From a virus: a DNA stretch of 20,411 nt. The stretch spans positions 1 to 20,411 of IMG/VR virus record IMGVR_UViG_3300001516_000207. The stretch is one strand, 5' to 3'. This document shows positions 8,133 through 19,600 of this stretch, piece after piece. Below the pieces are notes generated by a model, which did no database searches, was not told the origin of the DNA, and saw only the letters and a list, made by a program, of their open reading frames with translations. Made by a program: the position numbers and the translations under genes. Within the stretch, counting starts at the first letter, position 1. The number at the start of each line of letters is the position of its first letter.

Positions 8133-8734
8133 TGGTCTTCCTCTGCCCTTATTTGTGCATTAATTACTGCTCCACCTACCATTAGTTGCCCGTAAGCAAT
8201 AGGAACGGGTGCTCCTTGCCTTGTTGTATTTACTGGGCCATCAAAAAAATAGTTCTTAGATTTTGCTACGCTAGTAGGACTACCAGGGTCTCCAGCTAAA
8301 ATTTGTGCAATACCGCCCGTTACCATTGAAGTACCAATATTAAATGCAACAGCTGCAGCATATTGAGCACCAGTTGCAGTACCTGCCATTAATTCACCCA
8401 TAGAAGCCATACCTCCAGGTACCATAACTGCTACATATATTAATACAATTCCTATTATAATAGTAGCCCATTTAGACTTTGCTCCAGATACTACTGGTAT
8501 TATCTTTAAAACTTTCCTTTTATCAAAAGTTTTAAGCATAATATCATCTATAGCCAATTCTTGTTTATCATATACTAGGACATATTGGTTACCTTCTATA
8601 CTAAGAGTATCTTGAAATGTCTTAAAGTTAGCTATTAAGGCAGATATAACTTCTCTAGCAGAATTTACATCGAAAGTAAATTCTGCACCATACTTATCTT
8701 TTAGTTCTCCGTATAGTTTAACATCCGTTAACAT
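8129..8734 (-). CDS. I: Lambda I-like tail assembly protein, first copy
   Basis: The product has 201 residues with the same layout as its downstream neighbour: beta-grasp N-domain (VKLYGELKDKYGAEFTFDV), hydrophobic helix (about 90-110, TIIIGIVLIYVAVMVPGG), Ala/Gly-rich middle, and C-terminal FFDGPVNTTRQGAPVPIAYG. It differs mainly in the loop after the first helix, where the usual CxxxPGF becomes a shorter FKTFQ segment, so the pair has diverged. The start overlaps the K-like stop by seven bases (ATGTTAA) with only a weak AAGG upstream, so it is probably translated by coupling. Paired I-like genes may have divided the role, for example as two different subunits at the tip. Family membership is secure; the function of the extra copy is unknown. 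Confidence 0.83.
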   Translation of the reverse strand: MLTDVKLYGELKDKYGAEFTFDVNSAREVISALIANFKTFQDTLSIEGNQYVLVYDKQELAIDDIMLKTFDKRKVLKIIPVVSGAKSKWATIIIGIVLIYVAVMVPGGMASMGELMAGTATGAQYAAAVAFNIGTSMVTGGIAQILAGDPGSPTSVAKSKNYFFDGPVNTTRQGAPVPIAYGQLMVGGAVINAQIRAEEDQ

Positions 8735-9441
8735 AGTGATTCATGCCTTAAGTGGTGTACTGTATGTTTTTGCCAATATCCACCATACATTTCTTTTGTA
8801 GATAATTTACCTAGTACATGGTGGATAATAATACCTCCTCCCATATATACTGCAGCGTGATTGGCAACCCTAGAAGCTAGTTTAATAAGAAATACATCAT
8901 ACTTCTTAGGCTTCGTATCAATTAATTTTACGAATCCTTGAGATTCGAAGTTCTCTATATAATAATCTTTATCCTCTTCCCACCAGTTATACTCTGGGTA
9001 TCTACCACTTTTATCAATACATTGAAAATCTATATTAAGCTCTCTTTTATAAATATCCCTCCATAAGGTGCAACAATCTAGTATACCGTAGTAGAACGGT
9101 CTACCTAATAAATCGACACTATATCCTTTTGGAGCGAACCTATAAAACTTATTACCTGGCCAACTGAGTATAATCCAAGGTATCTTGGTTTCCTCACAAG
9201 CTACTAAATCTCCTTCGCTAGGCTTCTCAGTCCAATCTGGATGAGAATGAAATACTGCTTTAATTTTACCTAAGTCCTCTGCATCCGCATAGTCTATAGG
9301 ATCAATTATAAATTCTTCGTTAGTACGGTCTGCTATATTCTTACAAGGAATATACCTATCAGTACCATTAACTTCTACTACTAACCCACATGCCTCACTA
9401 GGATATTCAATCTTAGTGTGCTTTCTCATCTCTTCTTCCAT
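8728..9441 (-). CDS. K: K-like tail tip hydrolase: JAMM (MPN) + NlpC/P60 domains
   Basis: The product has 237 residues in the two-domain arrangement of lambda K. The N-terminal JAB1/MPN-type domain has YPSEACGLV with Glu16 and the zinc motif HSHP...SEGD (His65, His67, Asp78), all intact. The C-terminal NlpC/P60 domain has GILDCCTLWRDIY with the expected nucleophile Cys123, YDVFLIK, NHAAVYMG with His195, and IIHH with His207. Such proteins sit at the tail tip; the NlpC/P60 part is thought to cut peptidoglycan peptides during genome entry and the MPN part may act as a protease in tip maturation. The ATG at 9441 is one base after the L-like stop and has AGGA seven bases upstream. A second ATG four codons in is possible, because GAAGAAGAG precedes it. 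Both active sites look functional. Confidence 0.9.
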   Translation of the reverse strand: MEEEMRKHTKIEYPSEACGLVVEVNGTDRYIPCKNIADRTNEEFIIDPIDYADAEDLGKIKAVFHSHPDWTEKPSEGDLVACEETKIPWIILSWPGNKFYRFAPKGYSVDLLGRPFYYGILDCCTLWRDIYKRELNIDFQCIDKSGRYPEYNWWEEDKDYYIENFESQGFVKLIDTKPKKYDVFLIKLASRVANHAAVYMGGGIIIHHVLGKLSTKEMYGGYWQKHTVHHLRHESLC

Positions 9442-9442
9442 T

Positions 9443-10267
9443 TTAAAATCCTAAATTAGACCCAGGGAACCCTCCATAAGGTAACTCGTTACTCTCTCCA
9501 AACCGCAGTTCACAACTCTTAACTCTTTTACCACAGTGGTCATCTGCTTCATTAACTACTGCAATATCATCAATATTATATCTTTTAGTAGAATCATCTA
9601 CCCAAGTGCAACCTTGTCCACTTTTATACTTCCAAGTACATGTATTAGAAATCATTGGCCTACGAGGTAGCTTAGTACCATGCACATCAAATGCAGTAGA
9701 CAACTCAAATTCTATCATTACTCTGTTTTCTGTCTTTTTTCTATCTATGTAGAATATATCATCAGGAAAATGAGCATTTACATCCATGCTAGTATTATTG
9801 TACCAAATTCCACTAGAAATAGGTATACAGCCTAAAAAGCTAGTAATGCCCTCTACAGGAGTTAAGTTAATGGCATCAAAACAAACAGAATCTAAGTATT
9901 TTGCGAAAGTTCTTTTTCTAGTTAATTTTGCCCATACTAAATCTTCATGGTCTAGTATAAGTGTTGTCAGTACTCCAGTTAAATTAGCTACTTTTAAAGA
10001 AGGGGTAGGTAATGCCCCTTTTCCACTAAATTCAAATCCTGATACTTCTATAGGGTAAGGATAATAGATTTTACCTTGCCACATTATTTCTTGACTTTTG
10101 TATGTGCCATAATTTGCAGTACCTGCATGAAAACGTAATACTTCAACACCGCTAACAGGGGTTACCCAATTAGGTATAGTTGTAAGATCAAGCTCAAAAA
10201 GCTCTATTATAACTCCGGGTTCTAACCCATATATGGCCTCTACAATGGCCTTATACCCGCTACTCAC
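9443..10267 (-). CDS. L: L-like minor tail protein with four-cysteine metal/Fe-S site
   Basis: The product has 274 residues, slightly longer than lambda L (232). L connects the tail tube end to the tip. N-terminal words VIELFELDLT, EIMWQGKIYYPYPIEVSGFEFSG and PTPSLKVAN are typical of the family. The C-terminal domain holds four cysteines, Cys210, Cys220, Cys245 and Cys252 (TCTWKYKSGQGCTW ... HCGKRVKSCELRFG), matching the four-Cys arrangement that binds an iron-sulphur cluster in lambda L. It ends ELPYGGFPGSNLGF, also characteristic. A central stretch (about residues 130-190, including FLGCIPISSGIWYNN) is longer than usual and accounts for the extra length. The start is a GTG that overlaps the M-like TGA by four bases (GTGA), with only a weak Shine-Dalgarno, so translation is likely coupled. 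Confidence 0.88.
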   Translation of the reverse strand: MSSGYKAIVEAIYGLEPGVIIELFELDLTTIPNWVTPVSGVEVLRFHAGTANYGTYKSQEIMWQGKIYYPYPIEVSGFEFSGKGALPTPSLKVANLTGVLTTLILDHEDLVWAKLTRKRTFAKYLDSVCFDAINLTPVEGITSFLGCIPISSGIWYNNTSMDVNAHFPDDIFYIDRKKTENRVMIEFELSTAFDVHGTKLPRRPMISNTCTWKYKSGQGCTWVDDSTKRYNIDDIAVVNEADDHCGKRVKSCELRFGESNELPYGGFPGSNLGF

Positions 10268-10614
10268 TCAAATACTCTAACGAATGTGGCAGTTACTGTT
10301 ATAGCACCATGAGCAACATACTGCTCATCCCATTTCTCACAGTATACTGAAATTGCCACTGTTTTGTATGGGGGAGTCCAAGTAAACTTTTCAAAACCTT
10401 TTCTGGCTTCTAAGAAATCTATAATAGTTTGAGCTTCAGCTGAAGTTCTATTTGGGAAAGATAGAGCAAAAGCGCTAGTAAAATTATTAATACCTTCTAC
10501 AGACCTTTGCATATACCCATCACCATATCTAGCTTTTAAGGTATTAGACTTAACCTGTTCTTTAAATCCTTTAGCAGGATTAATACCTACTACTGTATTA
10601 AAATCATATGCCAT
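10264..10614 (-). CDS. M: M-like minor tail protein
   Basis: The product has 116 residues, close to lambda M (109), a small protein that joins the distal end of the tail tube to the tip. It shows the family signatures: an early KSNTLKARYGDGYMQRSVEGIN (the RxGDGYxQRxxxGIN theme), FLEARKGFEKFTWTPP, and an ending with 'ITVTATFVRVFE', a beta strand typical of the last residues. Residues of the FTWTPP motif are intact. The gene begins two bases after the tape measure stop and ends inside the GTG start of the L-like gene, so it is in the same transcript. The upstream ribosome site is weak (TGAG), which points to translation by reinitiation after the tape measure gene. Confidence 0.9.
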   Translation of the reverse strand: MAYDFNTVVGINPAKGFKEQVKSNTLKARYGDGYMQRSVEGINNFTSAFALSFPNRTSAEAQTIIDFLEARKGFEKFTWTPPYKTVAISVYCEKWDEQYVAHGAITVTATFVRVFE

Positions 10615-10616
10615 AA

Positions 10617-13600
10617 TTAATACTCACTTAAAATTCCACCAGGTCTTTGCTCATCAATTAGCTGTTCCTGGATCTTCTGTCCAATCATTAAACCAAGCGC
10701 TTTAGACTGTTCTTGAGTTAACTCATTACCTGAGTCAGAATCAACATCTATAGAAGCACCACCATTCGTTACATTAACATTTACACTGACATTATTGCTA
10801 ACTTCAGTTTTACCCATTGACCCTTGAGGGATAGGCTTAATAGCTGCCATATCTGGTCCAGGAGTCATAGTATCACTAATTCCACCTGCAGCATACTTAG
10901 TATACTCTGGGAACCCGCCTCTAGCAAATCTAGCGAATCCACCTTTAGCTAACTCATCAGCATTGATGGCTTCTATTATAGGTCTGTATCGTGCTGTAGA
11001 AGATGCATTAATAACATATTCACCATTAGATAGCCAAGCAGGAATTGCATCTGCTGTTGGACCACCTGCACCGTGTATCGCACCGCCATTAGAGAATCTT
11101 GCGTATCCTTGCTTAGCTGCTCCGCCTGCTGCAAATTCTGCGTACCCACCTTTAGCTAAAGCTGTGGTGGTGAAACCACTGAATAAACTTGATAACCAGT
11201 CACCGCTACCACTAAACAGATCCATAAGCCAGCTTCCACCAGTTTTTAGCATACCCATAAGTCCGCCGTCTCCTCCCTCACCATTAAATATACTTCCTAT
11301 ACCGTCAAATAACTTAGTACCAAAATTGGATATACTCTGCCATATTCCTCCGGTACCAGTAGTTTCTTTATCAAATGTATCAGATACAGACTTCTTTACA
11401 CTAGTGCCAAAATCATCTACAACCTTACTAGATTCAGATTTTCCGTCTCCGGCTAAAGAAGAGAATAAATCCCTTCCTAAACTATCTATATAGTCTACTG
11501 CCATTGCTGTTGCTGAGTTCATAAAGGCTACACTGACACTAGTTGCAAACGTTGAAAGCATACTCTTAACGTCAAACTTACCCGTTTTAAATAAACTTCC
11601 TAGTTCCATCTCAAAAGAAGCACCAAAGCTTTGTACTAAAGCTTGAGCACTTATACCTGTTGAGCCCTCAAATGATTTAACAGCGTCAGAGTCATTGAAT
11701 AACTTCCAGTTCTTCTGCTCTTCATTTAATTCACCTTTCTGGAAGTTAAATGAATTTTCAAAGTACTCAAGTTGCTTTTTAAGGGTCTCAGCTTGTTCTT
11801 CAGTCATCTTACTAATCTTTGTCAAAAGATCTTCTTGTACTACACTCTTTGTTTTAACGGTTGCAAGTTTGTGCTGAGCATATTCTCTCAGACCTGTGGT
11901 AGGATTGACACTTCCAGATCCTCCCAAACCTCTTAGTACACTAGACTCAAAAGGATTAACATGAGCTAATTCTGTATCTCCATTACGACCTTTACCAGAA
12001 AGAGTTTCAAACATTCTTTCCATATCATAGTCTGCCTTCTTAGGAATGGAAGCATCAGTTAGAGCCTCCCACATTTCTTGAGTATAGTATTCTTTTAACC
12101 ACTCAGGAACCAGATCTTTAATGCTTGTTCCCATAGGGGATACTGCCATTCTTTCTCTAGTACGTGCAATAAGTTCCCTACCTATCTGGTCTTCACGGTA
12201 AGTAAACGCATGGTTCATTTTTCTATCTTCTTTAGTTCCACCTTTATCATTTTTATCTGTTGCTAAATGCTTGAACCAAGATATATCTATTTTATCCCCA
12301 AATACCTCTTTCCAGCCAAGTTGGGCCGAAGGGAGAAAATGACCAGTTTCATGCGCCATAGTACGCACCATATCACCTTCTATACTTGAAAAATATGTAG
12401 CTATCTTAGCCCAGTTACCATCTTCATCCCAACCCTGTTCTGCAACTCCACGGATATTACCCCCTGCCAGTCGCCCTCTTAGTGCGAATATAGGGTCTTG
12501 TCCTGGATTTCCTAGAAAGAAGAAAGGAGCTTTATTAGCCATAGCATCTGGATCTAGCCCTTCGAAAGATAGCTTAAGTCTATCATTAAGATCATTCTTA
12601 CCTCTAGATTTAGAAGAGAAACCATATTTATGTAACCCCATTGGATCTTTAGGTACGACATCGTCCTCCCACCCCATAATATTCCAATCCATGCCTCTAA
12701 CGAATCTTTCCGCGTTACCTACTGGACCTCCATTGGCAAATGATCCATGGCTGTGTATCGATTTCCACATATCCAATCTAGCAGCCGACCGTCTCTGAGC
12801 CATATCCCATGGTTGAAGTCCTGGTACAAATACGCCGTTCCTAGAGTCTACTTGTTGTCTGAGGGTTTTGTACTCTTCCCTAGTCATATTCCCTCTATGG
12901 GCGATAGTAATTCTACCGTTTGGTAATGGGGGAATACCTGAAGACCTTCCACCCCCACCACTCGGCATTATACCACGTCCAACGCCACCTGGCATTAATC
13001 GTTCACCGAATGGTCCCCAACCAGGTGTTATATTAATAGCATTCGCTTGTTTACCAAGGAAGAAGTCAGATATTAGTCCGCCACCTGCAAATCCTTGCAT
13101 AACACTTCTAGGCTCATCCACGAATGGGTTACCTACTAGTATGTTTATAAGCTCAGCTATGCCAAGTCCTCCCGCAAGAGGTAAACCAACTAAAGATCCA
13201 GCTGCTTTTTTAGCAAATCCTTTAGTCCAAATTCTCCTTTCCTGCGCTAAACCTTTGGCAAACTGTACTCCTTTGGCACTTTTTGCTACAATACCTTGAT
13301 GTGATACAGGGTTTGGAACCATAAGGGACTTACCTCTATATGGGTCCTTTCCTGCCATTAGCTTATCGTATATTATTAGTGCTGCTTTCTTTTCGTCAGA
13401 TACACTTTTAAACCCTTTGGCATATTTAGCGGTCCCATCAGGTTTTTTGTCATATTGATTTAGTATTGATACTGGCTTATTTCTATTAGTGGCAGTACCG
13501 ACTTCATGCATATTAAGGTTTGGAGGAGTACCCGCGTAAGGGTTGCCTGTACTGAAAGGCCCAAATCTATGAGCTCCTGCACTTCCACCTTTCCACTTCA

Positions 13601-16600
13601 TACCCTCTTGCCAATTACCGTATGGCTTCCCTACATTACGAACTCTTTGTCCTTCTTTGTTTACCCACCAACTTGCCCCTTTAAAAGTTTTAAAGTTTGG
13701 ACCAGCTTTGTGCATCTTTCCACTAGTATTTCGCATAACGTCATCATTCTTTATGACATTATTTATATTCATTTTATCTGCTAGTCTTTGAACAGCATCA
13801 TTTACGTTTGTTTTTTGAAGAGATTTCATCCAATCAAATGAACCACCATCTGCAAATTTAGCAATGCCTCCCTCTGCAAATTTAGCATATTTACTCTTAT
13901 CTGATCTTCCACCAGCAGCTAGATTCAGAGTATCGTCATTGATGGATTTTACTAATGGTCCATACTTTTTAGTAGAGGCTGCATTAATAACATACTCTCC
14001 ATTAGATAACCAGGCAGGGATCTTATCCTCTTTAGGGCCCCCTGGGCCTGAAATACGACCACCTGCTGCAAATTTATTATGAGGTAGGTCGCCTGCTTTA
14101 GGAGAGAACCACTCACTTGGAGAGAACCACTCACTTGGAGTAGTGATTGTGTCATAAGTCTTAGACGCACTAGTAAACTCAGTATTAATAGTGTCTAGTG
14201 TAATATTTAATTTATCTAATGTAGGAGACATCTCTGTAGAGATGAAACTCATGAATTCTCCCATAGGGATTCCTAATTCGAATTCTATAACAGATACTAA
14301 ATCGAATACTAATTCTCTAGATAAATCATCAATTGCGCGAACAGAGTAGCCTACCTGGTCTTTTAATAAGGTACTTATAGTAAGCACATGCCCGGCTACT
14401 TCTCTCAATACTCTAGTTACTTGAGGGTCTACAGCATCAAAAATACCTCCACCTAAATAACTATCTGGTCTGGTTCCTTCATAGAATCCAGGTATCTTAC
14501 CACCTTCATTAATAATATTTAAGAAAGCTCTATTTCTTTGAGCGGCGTCTGCATTAACAACAAACTCTCCATTAGATAGCCATGCGGCTACTGAATCATC
14601 TGTAGGGCCGCCTAATCCTGACACATGCCCACCATGTGCATAAAATTCTGCGCCTCTATTGTTATCATCTCTGTCTTGCCAAGTAGGATTATGGTTAAGA
14701 TCAGATGCACTAGGCAGAGCGTTATACTTGGGCTTTTCTAAGGGTATAGATGGTATAACGACTGTTGGTGCCAGTAACTTCTCTGTATAATTATCTACAG
14801 CTGCTTTGTAATTATCGAATTGTGCTGCGAATCTATCGAACCTATCTAAAATATATGCTATCTTATCTGGGGATACCTGTCCAGACATCTTATCCGCCAT
14901 CATTGCTCTAGTATTAGCAAGCATACCCGAATTTACTATATTAGGGTCATTGTATTGACCCATTTCACTAGTCAACATACTATGGGCCACAGTCTTCATA
15001 GGATTGAAGCCCATAAAGCCACTACCCATTTCTTCGTTTACAGCACCATGTAAGAATTGTTTAAGTTCTGCAAGGTTATTATTGTACCGTTCATGTTCCC
15101 TAAATTTAGTGTCTTCAGCACTTAGGTTGCTTAACTTATCTGTATAATTAGTTATTACTTCTGTAGCTGTTTTCCCTTTATTACCCAAGCTTATAACTCT
15201 ATCCATTGAGTAACCTAGAGACTCTATGAATCGCTCTATATTAGCCTGAGCCTCCATCTGTTCTTGGTCGAATTCAGCTTGGAACATCGCAAGATCTAAA
15301 TATTCTTCTTCCGCTGCTCTAGCTGCTGATACTTTCGCTGCTTTATCAGCTGCTACTGCTGCAGCACGCGCCTCATTTGACATAAGATTGTTTGTTGGCT
15401 CACCTAACCAGCTTGGAGTAGTATTTAGACGGTGCTCCATCGCATCCCACTGAGCATTGAAATTATCTTGTGCTTTAAAAATTGATTCTGCTTGTACATC
15501 TAGAGCTACTGCTAAGGCGCGATCCTCATTTGACATAAGGTTGTCTGCAACACCTAACCAGCTTGGAGTATTATCTAGAGATTTATTTAATCTCATAGTA
15601 TCCATAATATCAACTAGCTTTTCTAAAGTATCAGCAATTCTATCGCCTGTAGTTTCGGCCGCTAATATAGCATTTGTTAAAAATTCAGACTTAGTTGTTG
15701 GCACGAATTGGTCAAATACTTTCTTATTCTTATTTTTTGCGTAAAAATCCTCTACACCATTAATAGTAGTGCCTGTCTGATTAGATATGTCAACCCTTCT
15801 ATCTCTGATAGCTTTTAGAGTCGCAGAAATATCTAATAAATAGTTATTTCCAATGTCTTGTTTCTTTAGTGCTTGTACTGCTTTTTCTTCTGGAGTAATG
15901 TAAGTAGAGCCTAACATTAACTTGGCTGAAGCCACTTTCATTTTCTCAGCTGCAGAGTCTATAAGTGTATCTCCAGCAGCTCGCCATTGCTTAGCCGCAA
16001 AATTTTCAAATCCGCCCGCACCGAAGGCTCCTTCGCCTTCCTTAATATTTTCTGCCATCATATCTACAGCAGTATTAATAGACCCTATCATTACATTGGC
16101 AGCTGAATCGATAGCACTAGGCATAGCCTCTTGCATTTCTTTAATTCTATAGTATAGCTCATCATCTAAAGATGCTTCGCCTATTCTCTTTTTTGCTTCG
16201 TGAGCAGCTTTTAGCCCCTCTACGTATTCCTCTAAAACTTCTACCTTTTCTTTCTCCATCTCTAGGATTTCAGAATCAATATCTCTAATTAGATTCTGTC
16301 TTTCCCAAGATGTTAATTCTAGATTTTCTAGTTTATCTCTAATTTTTAGTACATTATGTTCATGCTGTAAAGCCTTAATATCAAACTTCTTCTTAATATT
16401 AGATAATCTATTTTCTCTAGCTTTAATATTATTAACATGAAGACTACTAGTAAGTTTAGCATTATTTAGTTCTTCTTGAGCAACTAAGTGCCTATTTATA
16501 CTCTCAAGAGAAGAAGATTCTTTAAGGGTATTTAGTGCTGCTAATGCCTGTAGACTTATAAGTTCCTCTCTAGTAGTTAGCATGAAAGCCATATGAGCTT

Positions 16601-19600
16601 TCTCTAATTTATACCATTTAGTTAAGTCTGTAGTACTACCCACAGCATTCTGTAGAGCAAGTGTATGCCTCTCAGTTAGCTCAGTAGTTGCCCTCATAGA
16701 ATCAAGTCTTTCTTTTGCAAGGTCTGATTCCCTAGCACTAATAATTGCTAGAGATTCGGTAGTACTAGCATTGGCATCATGCACACCTGATAGTTCTTTT
16801 TGTATATCTAATAGAGCACTAGCTCTATCTACCATTTTATTGTATAGGTCTAATTTATGATCTAAGTAAGAAGAATCCCTCTCTATCTTTGCAATTTTAA
16901 CAATATTAGTAAGTCGCTCCCCTACTATCTTATTAGCAGATGTGTAAGCTTCAAGTAACTTTACTTTATCAGCTTCAGGAGATTTCAAATCTTTCTGATA
17001 CTTAGTATGTATATCTAACCAGTCCTTAATTGCAGAATTAATGGATGTTTGTTTAGTAGACACAAAGTTTAGATGTGCTACTTGAGACTTATTTATGCTA
17101 CCTATAGACTCTAGCGCCGTTACCATATCAGTAATCAGCCCAAGATTCTTTTCGTATATGCTATACTGATACTTAATTTCTGTAGTAATACCTTGATGTA
17201 TTATTTGAGCTTCAGATAACCTATTAAGCTCTAAGTCTGCGATTTTCTTTTGTTCTTGAGCAATAGCTTCTTGATTTTCTTTTGTACGTTTACTCAATCT
17301 TAGAGTTTTAATTGTTAGACGGAACTGAGCTTGCTTACTATCTAGTATTTTACTTTCTATATTTAAAGATTTGATTAAATCTGTAGATGTTCCAGTACCC
17401 TTTAACCTTGTCATAGCAGAAGCCATGAGATCTATTTCACCCTGTAAGTATCTAAATTGTCTTTGGGCATTTTTTACAAAGTCATCATAAAGTACAATAG
17501 CCTCTCTAATTGTATCCTTTGCTTCCGTAAATGATAGTTTACTATCTACAGTTTCATGTATTCTTGATAGGAACCCTTCTTTTTCATCTTTAAGAAATCT
17601 ACCAGATTCTAGTAATAGTGTCTCCAGCGCTGATTGTAGCTCTATGCTCAGACCCTCAATTTGGCTTGCTATAGCACTTTTCCACATACCCTGCTTAATC
17701 ATATCAGGAGTAATTTGTTTACCTACAGCATCTTTTACTAATAGTTCTAAAGCATCACTTGATAACGACTCAAGACTGGCGATCCCACTCATAGTATTGC
17801 CAGACTGCATATTGGCAAACTGCTCTGCTCTTTGAGCAGCTGCAGCATCGGCAATTTTAGTATGAATACTTGCAAGGATAGCTTTAGATACCTTATTCCA
17901 TTCTTCCTCAGGTATATGTTTAAAGGCAGTTCTCTTAAGTTGAGGTAATAATGAATCTTTTAGCTGGCTAGCTACTCCCTCTTGTTGCCTCTGTACATTA
18001 GCTTTTGACAGTACTTCATGAATTTCCTGATTTATTGCTTTAGTCTTAACAAAAGATTCATTAGGGGCAAATATACCTTCCGAAAACGACGGCAACTGTT
18101 TCTGTAACTCTGTAACTCGTTCTAAATCTTTTCCTAATAACCCTATAATATCCTTACCAGTACTAGGAGAAACTTTTACTAGATCAATCTCAAAACTAAG
18201 ATTTCCTAAAGTATCTTTAAATTCTTTTACTGCTTCTACGGCTCTATCTAATGTGCCTTCAAAGGCCATTATTGATTGTTCATTATAGAATGTATCCTCA
18301 AAAGTTTTTTTCAACCCTTTTGACTGATCTACTAAAGTATCAAACTTAGTAGATGTTAGCAATCCTTTTGCAAACTCAGACTGAGCGTCTCCTAAGCCTT
18401 GAAATGCTAGAGCTAAGTCTTTAATGTTCGATTCTAAATTTCTAGAGCTTGCAGAGACCTTTTTTGTCTCTTCTTGAAATCTGGCCAGATCCTTAGTTAG
18501 TCTACCTTTAGAATCAAAAAGTGTTATACTATCTATATCTATACTCAATGCTGACGCAATTGCTTTTAAGTGCCCAGAAGTTTTTACCGTATCAATAAAC
18601 TTTTTAGTTTGCTCATCCATTGACTCTGACATACTATCTGACCAGAATACCATCTCTGAGAAGACTTCGCCTACTTTATCACCGGCTGTCATTTTATCAA
18701 TTGCCTGACCCCACTTAACAGACATAGTAGTTAATGAGTTAGAAAAACTCTCTAAACTACTAGCTTCTTGACCAGCTGCTTTACCTATTCCCTCTAAACT
18801 ATTAGTGAATAGATTTAACTGATTAGAGTACCCTATCCATTTTTCTTGTTGAGCGTCTAATTCTTCCCCAAAAGCATTAGCACCTGAAATAGCCTTACTA
18901 ATAACGTCAGTAGTGAAACCGAATGCTTTAGATATACCTTTTACAGCTGCTTCAAGCATGGTGTATATAGCTACAGCTTGCATAGCTTTCATACCCCCTG
19001 ACATTATACCACGACCAAGAGAAGCAATTTGTGAGCCGAACCTAATATTCGCTTTGCCCATAGACTTTAGGGCTTTATGATACAAGTTCATTTTTTTGCC
19101 TTCAGCCTTATATAGCTTATCCATCTCTTTGCCATACCTTTTAGCTTGGTAACTTGCTTCTTGCCACCCTGCAGAAGTTCCTTCATGTTGAAATGCTTGT
19201 TGAACTTCAAATTTACCTGCTGCTCGTAAACCCGCTTTTTTGGCATTAAAAGCCATACGGGATCTAACTTTGCCTTCCATATTTCTGGCCCAGCTTGATG
19301 ATGATCCAGTTACAGCACTTTCCATCTCTGCTAACTGCTTAGCATATGCTTTCGGATCTACCGTTCTAAGCATTTGCATCCTTAGATCTTTTAGTCCTCG
19401 TCTGGTTACATCCATCTCAATGCCCATGCCTTCATCAATAAGGGTGCCGACTCTTCTGCCGGTAGTTTCCATATCCCCTATTAATCCATCGACATTACTC
19501 ATTAGGGAAGAACTCATTGCCTTCTGCACATCCCTAGTACCCGCAAATGGATCATTAGCTAGGTCAAGTTTAGACATGTTGACCTTATCTGCAGAATCTA

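Noticed and set aside
10963-11493. Long plus-strand ORF of 176 codons and other plus-strand ORFs, for example 19240-19779, 594-992 and 6940-7350
   Set aside because: All lie antisense inside strong minus-strand genes, have no recognisable motifs or good ribosome sites, and their composition mirrors the Gly/Ala-rich or beta-rich protein on the other strand.
13952-14170. Minus-strand ORF of 72 codons overlapping the tape measure
   Set aside because: It is an out-of-frame shadow produced by the 18-bp tandem repeat region and has no features of its own.
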